Part shown: one piece after another, positions 59,495 through 64,000 of the stretch | How the letters are laid out: each line of letters starts with the position of its first letter | Numbering within the stretch: position 1 is the first letter of the stretch | The notes under the pieces: generated by a model | The model's database searches: none | Told to the model about the DNA's origin: nothing | What the model saw: the letters and a program-made list of their open reading frames with translations, nothing else | Made by a program: the position numbers and the translations under genes | From: Jutongia hominis | Lineage (GTDB): Bacteria > Bacillota > Clostridia > Lachnospirales > Lachnospiraceae | Length of the DNA: 64,000 nucleotides | Assembly: GCF_014384965.1 (NCBI RefSeq) | Contig: NZ_JACRSW010000040.1 | Span: 62,001-126,000, forward strand | Direction: 5' to 3'

Positions 59495-61666
59495 ATGAAG
59501 ACAAAGAAGTTATGGAGTGCGATACTGGCATTTGCATTAGTTGTCAGCAGCACAGCGAGCGGAGCATGGAATGGTTCTGCAGCGAAAGCAGCCGAAACCA
59601 AAGCAAAGGTTTTAGCGTATGTAGCAGTAGAAAATGATGCAGCCACAGGATCTGCGATCAAGATTGACAAGACACCTGTTTTGTTGGATGAAGGATCGAC
59701 AGCACTGGATGCATTACAGCAGGTATTGGATACAAATGGTTATAAAGACAAGTATAAAGTCAAAACGGAATCTTATGGTGACACGATTGATGAGATCGAT
59801 GGTATGGGAACTGTAGCAATTGATCCTGCAACTTATACTTATGTATATTGGAGCTTTGGCGTCAATGGTGAGGCTGCAAGCGTAGTAGCCGGAAACTATA
59901 AATTAAAGAACAATGACCGGATCAGTTATGTATATACATCTGATTATACAAATGTAGAATGTGACAGCTTCAAGGATGATAATAGCAAGGATCCTAATGA
60001 AGCACAGGCAGAAACGCTTGTTAATACAGCAAAGTTAAAAGAACAGGCACTTGCCGGTACTATTTACAAGACACAGTTTGAAAACGGAAAAGTGGTACCC
60101 GGCTTAGATGATATCAACAGCTTATATACTGTATTTTCTCTTGCAAGAGCAAATTACGGTAAAGATGATGCCGATGTACAGGCATTTTATGATGCAGTTT
60201 ATACAAAGATCGAGAAGCAGTTTGCAGCGATCAAAGCCGGTAAGAAAGTTTACGATACACAGGGAAAAGAAATTTCTTTCGACCAGATTATTGCAGGTGG
60301 TTATGCCTCTACTTTCTATGCCAAAGCAGCACTTTGTGTAGAGGCACTTGGCAAAAATCCAAAAGACGTAGGTGGTGTTGACCTGATTGAAAAATTAGCT
60401 GACCGTTCAATTTATGAAGGTTCCAACAGTTATATTACAGTAAGAGCACCAATGGTACTTTTTGCATTAGATGCGATGGATGCAGAAATTCCGGAAGGTG
60501 ATGCATATATCACAAGAGAAGAGATCGTAAAAGAGCTCTTAGATCAGGTAGATGCACAGATCACGCAGTCAATTCTGTGGAAATCATGGGATAGTGCAGC
60601 AATGACCATTCAGGCACTTGCACCATATGTTGGAACAGGAATCGGAGAAGTATCCGGTGATGATGTAGATACAGCCGTAGATAAAGTTCTTGGCTTACTT
60701 GCAACCATGCAGGGAAGTGATGGCAAGTTTGGAACAGATTCATGGAATCCAAATGGTAATGTATGGACATTGGCGCAGATCATGATCACAATGGGCTGCT
60801 TTGATATTGCACCGATCACACAGGATGAAGATACGGTATATGATTTTATTAAGAATGGTAATACCGTCTTTGATGCAGCCGCTTCTTTCGTTGATGAAAA
60901 GACAGGTACAGTTGATGCAGCTTTAATGGGATACCAGCCGGAACAGCTTTTACGTGGTTTAACAGCATGCATCCGTGCAGAAAACAGTGAAAGCGGACTT
61001 TTTGATCTCGTAGATGATGTAGCATATACAGCAAAAGAAAGCAAAAAGACAGAATTAACTGCCGATATGATCAGCCAGATCGCTGACCAGACATATACCG
61101 GAGAAGCTTGTACACCGGAGGTTGTCGTAACAGCAAATGGCAAGACTATAGTAAAAGATACGGATTACCGTGTGACATATTTTGAAAACATTGCAGCCGG
61201 AGATAAGACAGCATATGCAGTTGTACAGGGTATCGGCGACTATTATATGAACCAGAGAGTAAACTTCTCTATCATTAAGAAAGAAGAGCCAACGAACCCT
61301 CCTGTAGTAACAACAGTACCAACCAATACGCCGGTAACACCGACAAAAGCACCGGTACCGACGAAGAAGCCTTCTAAACAGACAAAGAAGACTACATTAA
61401 GAAAGCCTGTGATCAAGAAAGTAAAAGCAGGTAAGAAGACATTAACCGTACAGTTTGCTAAGGTGAAAAATGCGAAGAAATATGTTGTAGAAGTTTCTAC
61501 AAACAAGAAATTCAAGAAAAATGTTTTGAAAAAGACTGTGAAAAAAGGAACGAAAGCAGTATTTAAGAAATTAAGATCAAAGAAAACATATTATGTACGT
61601 GTGCGTGCTTTGAATGGCAAGAACAAGAGTGCATACAGCAAAGTAAAAAGCAAAAAAGTAAAATAA
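59495..61666 (+). CDS. Secreted transcobalamin-like protein with DUF4430, MBG and Fn3-like domains
   Basis: A ~723-residue exported protein. Signal peptide about 1-35; DUF4430-type domain (about 40-150, YVYWSFGVNGEAASVVAGNYKLKNNDRISYVYT), the fold also found at the C-terminus of animal cobalamin carriers; an alpha/alpha repeat region (about 160-505) resembling the barrel of transcobalamin and intrinsic factor; an MBG-like strand domain (about 515-590); a Pro/Thr linker; and a Lys-rich Fn3-like end. It is the only gene of its transcript and is preceded by a cobalamin riboswitch, so a role in capturing corrinoids at the cell surface is strongly suggested but inferred. ATG 59495 follows AAGGAAGG. 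Confidence 0.82.
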   Translation: MKTKKLWSAILAFALVVSSTASGAWNGSAAKAAETKAKVLAYVAVENDAATGSAIKIDKTPVLLDEGSTALDALQQVLDTNGYKDKYKVKTESYGDTIDEIDGMGTVAIDPATYTYVYWSFGVNGEAASVVAGNYKLKNNDRISYVYTSDYTNVECDSFKDDNSKDPNEAQAETLVNTAKLKEQALAGTIYKTQFENGKVVPGLDDINSLYTVFSLARANYGKDDADVQAFYDAVYTKIEKQFAAIKAGKKVYDTQGKEISFDQIIAGGYASTFYAKAALCVEALGKNPKDVGGVDLIEKLADRSIYEGSNSYITVRAPMVLFALDAMDAEIPEGDAYITREEIVKELLDQVDAQITQSILWKSWDSAAMTIQALAPYVGTGIGEVSGDDVDTAVDKVLGLLATMQGSDGKFGTDSWNPNGNVWTLAQIMITMGCFDIAPITQDEDTVYDFIKNGNTVFDAAASFVDEKTGTVDAALMGYQPEQLLRGLTACIRAENSESGLFDLVDDVAYTAKESKKTELTADMISQIADQTYTGEACTPEVVVTANGKTIVKDTDYRVTYFENIAAGDKTAYAVVQGIGDYYMNQRVNFSIIKKEEPTNPPVVTTVPTNTPVTPTKAPVPTKKPSKQTKKTTLRKPVIKKVKAGKKTLTVQFAKVKNAKKYVVEVSTNKKFKKNVLKKTVKKGTKAVFKKLRSKKTYYVRVRALNGKNKSAYSKVKSKKVK

Positions 61667-61700
61667 TACAGAAAACTTATTCCTTAGAATCATCTAAAGA

Positions 61701-61763
61701 CAGCTCTTTTGTAAAAGAAAAATTTCTTAATAGAAAGAATTCTTTTCAACAGGGCTGTTTTTG
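61701..61763 (+). terminator. Long hairpin terminator
   Basis: ACAGCTC (61701-61707) pairs with GGGCTGT (61752-61758), with an inner AAAAGAA/TTCTTTT arm, followed by T residues. Confidence 0.6.
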
Positions 61764-61964
61764 TACTTTCACGGAAAGATATCAAAATTGTATTTTGCCT
61801 TGGATATAGTATTCCGGAGCTTTTTATTGTATGTCGTGCGTGCGCTTTTATGAAAGATTTTAAAAGAACCTTCTGTCTTAGCTATAGTATGTTGGAACTT
61901 TTCATTGTGTGTCATTATAGGATTTTTATCGTATCCGATAATCGCATTTTGTCATTTTTCATAG

Positions 61965-61993
61965 TTGACAAATATGTTGTATTGAAGTAAAAT
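61965..61993 (+). promoter_or_regulatory. Promoter of the metal-binding lipoprotein gene
   Basis: TTGACA (61965-61970), 17 bp, TAAAAT (61988-61993). A ~20-bp direct repeat AAATCATGAAATAAAAAAGA occurs at 62007 and 62044 in the leader. Confidence 0.75.
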
Positions 61994-62091
61994 GAAAAAC
62001 GTTTTCAAATCATGAAATAAAAAAGAAGATAATGCCATAATATAAATCATGAAATAAAAAAGAAAATGTGGATAGGGAAAGGAACGTTATT

Positions 62092-63051
62092 ATGAAAGCG
62101 AAGAAAATGGTATGTTTTATTGTGCTATGCAGCCTTTTATGCACTACATTTACAGGCTGTAGCAGCGTTGTTGATACAAAAAAGAAGGATGGACGATTAA
62201 AAGTAGTTGCGACCGTATTTGCAGAATATGATTTTTTACGTCATATTGCCGGAGATAAGATTAACCTGAGCATGCTTATGTTGCCGGGAGCCGATCTTCA
62301 TGCATTTGATCCGACACCAAAAGATGTTGCAAGTGTACAGTCAGCAGATCTGTTTGTAACGATCGGCGGGGAATCCGATGCATGGTCTGAAAAGATCATG
62401 GAATCCGTAGATAATAAGAATTTACAGACAATCAAATTAATGGATTGCGTCAGCAATGTTGTGGAAGAAGAAGTTGTAGAAGGTATGCAAACAGAGGAAG
62501 AAGGACAGGAAGACAAGGAAAAAGAATTTGACGAACATGTATGGACTTCTCCGAAAAATGCGATCCAGATCGTGGAACATCTTCGGGATAAGTTATGTAA
62601 GATGGATGCAAAGAATGCAAAGACATACCAAAAGAATGCCGCCTCTTACATTGAGAAGCTGCAGGATCTTGATGCACAATTTACCGATGTGGTTCAGAAT
62701 GCAAAAAGAAAAGAAATCATCGTGGCAGACCGTTTTCCGTTTCGATATTTTGCCGATGCTTATGGACTGACCTACTATGCAGCATATCCGGGCTGCTCAA
62801 CACAGACCGGTGCGAGTGCCGAAACGATTTCCTTTCTGATCGATAAAGTCAAAGAAGATCATATTCCGGTTGTTTTTCATATGGAATTATCCAGTGATAA
62901 AATGGCAGATACGATCTGTAAAGAAACCGGTGCAAAAAAAGCACAGCTTAACGCTGTGCATAATGTCAGTAAGACGGATTTTGATAAAGGACGTGGTTAT
63001 TTAGAATTGATGCAGGATAATGTATCTGTTCTGAAAGAAGCACTTAACTAA
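62092..63051 (+). CDS. Zinc/manganese ABC transporter substrate-binding lipoprotein (ZnuA/TroA family)
   Basis: A 319-residue lipoprotein (lipobox FTGC, Cys about 24). TroA-family metal ligands are visible: His in GADLHAFDPTPKDV, His in EHVWTSPKN, His/Asp in ADRFPFRYFADAYG and C-terminal ELSSDK. The loop that is usually His-rich in ZnuA is instead acidic and has many Glu (EEEVVEGMQTEEEGQEDKEKEFDEH). ATG 62092 follows AAGGA. No permease or ATPase gene is next to it in this window. Confidence 0.85.
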   Translation: MKAKKMVCFIVLCSLLCTTFTGCSSVVDTKKKDGRLKVVATVFAEYDFLRHIAGDKINLSMLMLPGADLHAFDPTPKDVASVQSADLFVTIGGESDAWSEKIMESVDNKNLQTIKLMDCVSNVVEEEVVEGMQTEEEGQEDKEKEFDEHVWTSPKNAIQIVEHLRDKLCKMDAKNAKTYQKNAASYIEKLQDLDAQFTDVVQNAKRKEIIVADRFPFRYFADAYGLTYYAAYPGCSTQTGASAETISFLIDKVKEDHIPVVFHMELSSDKMADTICKETGAKKAQLNAVHNVSKTDFDKGRGYLELMQDNVSVLKEALN

Positions 63052-63065
63052 GTGCCGGATGTGTT

Positions 63066-64000
63066 TTACAGCATTTCATTTAGTGATTCGGTTCCCGGAA
63101 GAACGAAACGTCCATTCTGTATCAGACATATTACTTCTCCGTCAGCACAATGAATGCAAATATCGCCCAATTCGTCATATGGGATCGTGATATCCGTGTG
63201 ACAATTAAAATAAGCTTTTGTCACATCGGTATGACGCAAAACGGAATAATCATTTTCTTTTGCGATCATCTGCTTTCCATCCGGGTTGTATGTGACAAGA
63301 TCTTCTTCATGAGAAAAACAGGTATCTCCGATTGCAAAGTGAGGACCTGTTTTTTCTGCGATCAGGATAGGAAGCAGATGGGAAATGTTATATTTTTTGC
63401 CCATCGCATAAGCGGTTGTATTTGTCCCAATCGCAAATTCGCCCATAGGAAGCATATCATGGTGGAACAGAATATTGTCATGAATATATTTTTTATTCTT
63501 TTCTTTGGAATTAAAGTTACTACAGCTGTAGTCTTTAACAACACCATCTTCAAAAACGAGTGACAGATCATGATATTCCAGATCATTTAAAAAGACTTTT
63601 GTAACATGAAGTGTTCCGTTTGTACCGGATAATTTTGGTGAAGTAAAGACCTCACCTAATGGAATATTGACATCTGCAAGACAATTCTCAAAGCGTGTTT
63701 CTTTCGCAGGATCGCTAAGCGGTGTCAGTGCAATGGTCAGATCGGTCTTATTCTTTTTGCGTCCTGTAACCGTAACGTAGTCGGCACGATCCAAAGCATC
63801 AATGATCTTACTCTGGATAGTGAGATATTTTTCCTGATCCAATGTATTCACCGAAATTGTATCAGCAAAAATGTCCTGATACTGTTTTCCAATCTCCGGT
63901 AAAGGATAAGCAATGATAGAAAAGCTTGTCTGGTCTCCGGGGATAAAACGGTTGACTAATGCCCCATTAGCTGCTTGGTATTCGACTTTTCGTTTTTGCT
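63066..64000 (-). CDS. M29-family (PepS/AmpS) aminopeptidase, partial
   Basis: The reading frame is open on the minus strand from the window edge to its stop at 63066, so this is the C-terminal ~311 residues of a larger protein whose start lies outside. Motifs: KYNISHLLPILIAEKTGPHFAIGDTCFSHEEDLVTYNPDG and KAYFNCHTDITIPYDELGDI, which contain the M29 metal-ligand Glu/His/Asp residues. A GTG at 63851 is within the protein and is not the true start, since NRFIPGDQTSFSIIAYPLP and more family-like sequence precedes it. It converges on the metal-binding lipoprotein gene. Confidence 0.85.
   Translation of the reverse strand, partial: QKRKVEYQAANGALVNRFIPGDQTSFSIIAYPLPEIGKQYQDIFADTISVNTLDQEKYLTIQSKIIDALDRADYVTVTGRKKNKTDLTIALTPLSDPAKETRFENCLADVNIPLGEVFTSPKLSGTNGTLHVTKVFLNDLEYHDLSLVFEDGVVKDYSCSNFNSKEKNKKYIHDNILFHHDMLPMGEFAIGTNTTAYAMGKKYNISHLLPILIAEKTGPHFAIGDTCFSHEEDLVTYNPDGKQMIAKENDYSVLRHTDVTKAYFNCHTDITIPYDELGDICIHCADGEVICLIQNGRFVLPGTESLNEML

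Noticed and set aside
63066..63851. M29-like gene as complete 261-residue protein starting at GTG 63851
   Set aside because: Family-like sequence continues in frame upstream to the window edge, so the gene is partial.

Overview
The window looks like the chromosome of an anaerobic, spore-forming, AT-rich Firmicute of the class Clostridia, most likely a fibre-degrading gut member of the family Lachnospiraceae. This is inferred from gene content, not from any database search: an intact sporulation sigma factor (SigK type), a clostridial-type cobalamin-riboswitch protein, an agr peptide locus, a 6S RNA, a family of lysine-rich Big_2-type secreted proteins, and glycoside hydrolases of families GH30, GH5 and GH13. 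Nothing indicates a prophage, plasmid, insertion sequence or CRISPR array.

Layout. 1-7840: a giant palindromic element, a secreted papain-like protease, a DUF368 (undecaprenyl-phosphate translocase-type) and an AI-2E/YtvI membrane protein, a VanZ-like protein, two tRNA genes, and a second copy of the giant palindrome. 7880-12400: ispF, an S1-domain protein, NADP-type isocitrate dehydrogenase, a MYG1-family protein, and a decayed gene next to a 95-bp terminator repeat. 12696-15912: a polar amino-acid ABC importer. 16168-19521: a secreted GH30 enzyme divergent from an AraC regulator. 19699-29757: sigK, yhaM-like RNase, an array of 93-bp terminator repeats, an rRNA/tRNA uracil methyltransferase, small lipoprotein, HD protein, DEAD-box helicase, SAM-riboswitch metK, and an Rpn-type nuclease. 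29864-36502: GH5 cellulase/xyloglucanase with a 27-bp palindromic operator, CCA-adding enzyme, GH13 alpha-glucan enzyme. 36573-43219: nifS-nifU-mnmA sulfur-relay operon, a secreted Big_2 protein, and a two-component system. 43296-47471: 6S RNA and an agr-type quorum-sensing locus in which agrB-agrC and a previously easy-to-miss 49-codon agrD diverge from a large symmetric operator. 47657-55168: HMGL-type aldolase, murI, AlkD-like protein, AraC regulator, a chemoreceptor with an in-frame TAG codon, MATE exporter. 55607-59211: HrcA/CIRCE-controlled hsp20, then clpB. 59255-64000: a cobalamin riboswitch heading a secreted transcobalamin-like protein, a zinc/manganese-binding lipoprotein, and the C-terminal part of an M29 aminopeptidase that runs off the window.

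Functionally the region mixes housekeeping (tRNA maturation and thiolation, SAM synthesis, chaperones, peptidoglycan precursor supply) with extracellular polysaccharide and protein degradation and peptide signalling. The most unusual structures are (i) two ~502-bp imperfect palindromes with a nearly identical 285-bp core and equal-length outer arms that differ between copies yet remain self-complementary, (ii) the symmetric operator of the agr locus with 21-bp-spaced boxes and equidistant divergent -10 elements, (iii) the riboswitch-controlled transcobalamin-like protein, and (iv) recurrent 35-46-bp tandem duplications at gene 3' ends. All calls rest on reading the sequence and on remembered family motifs; no alignment or folding program was run.
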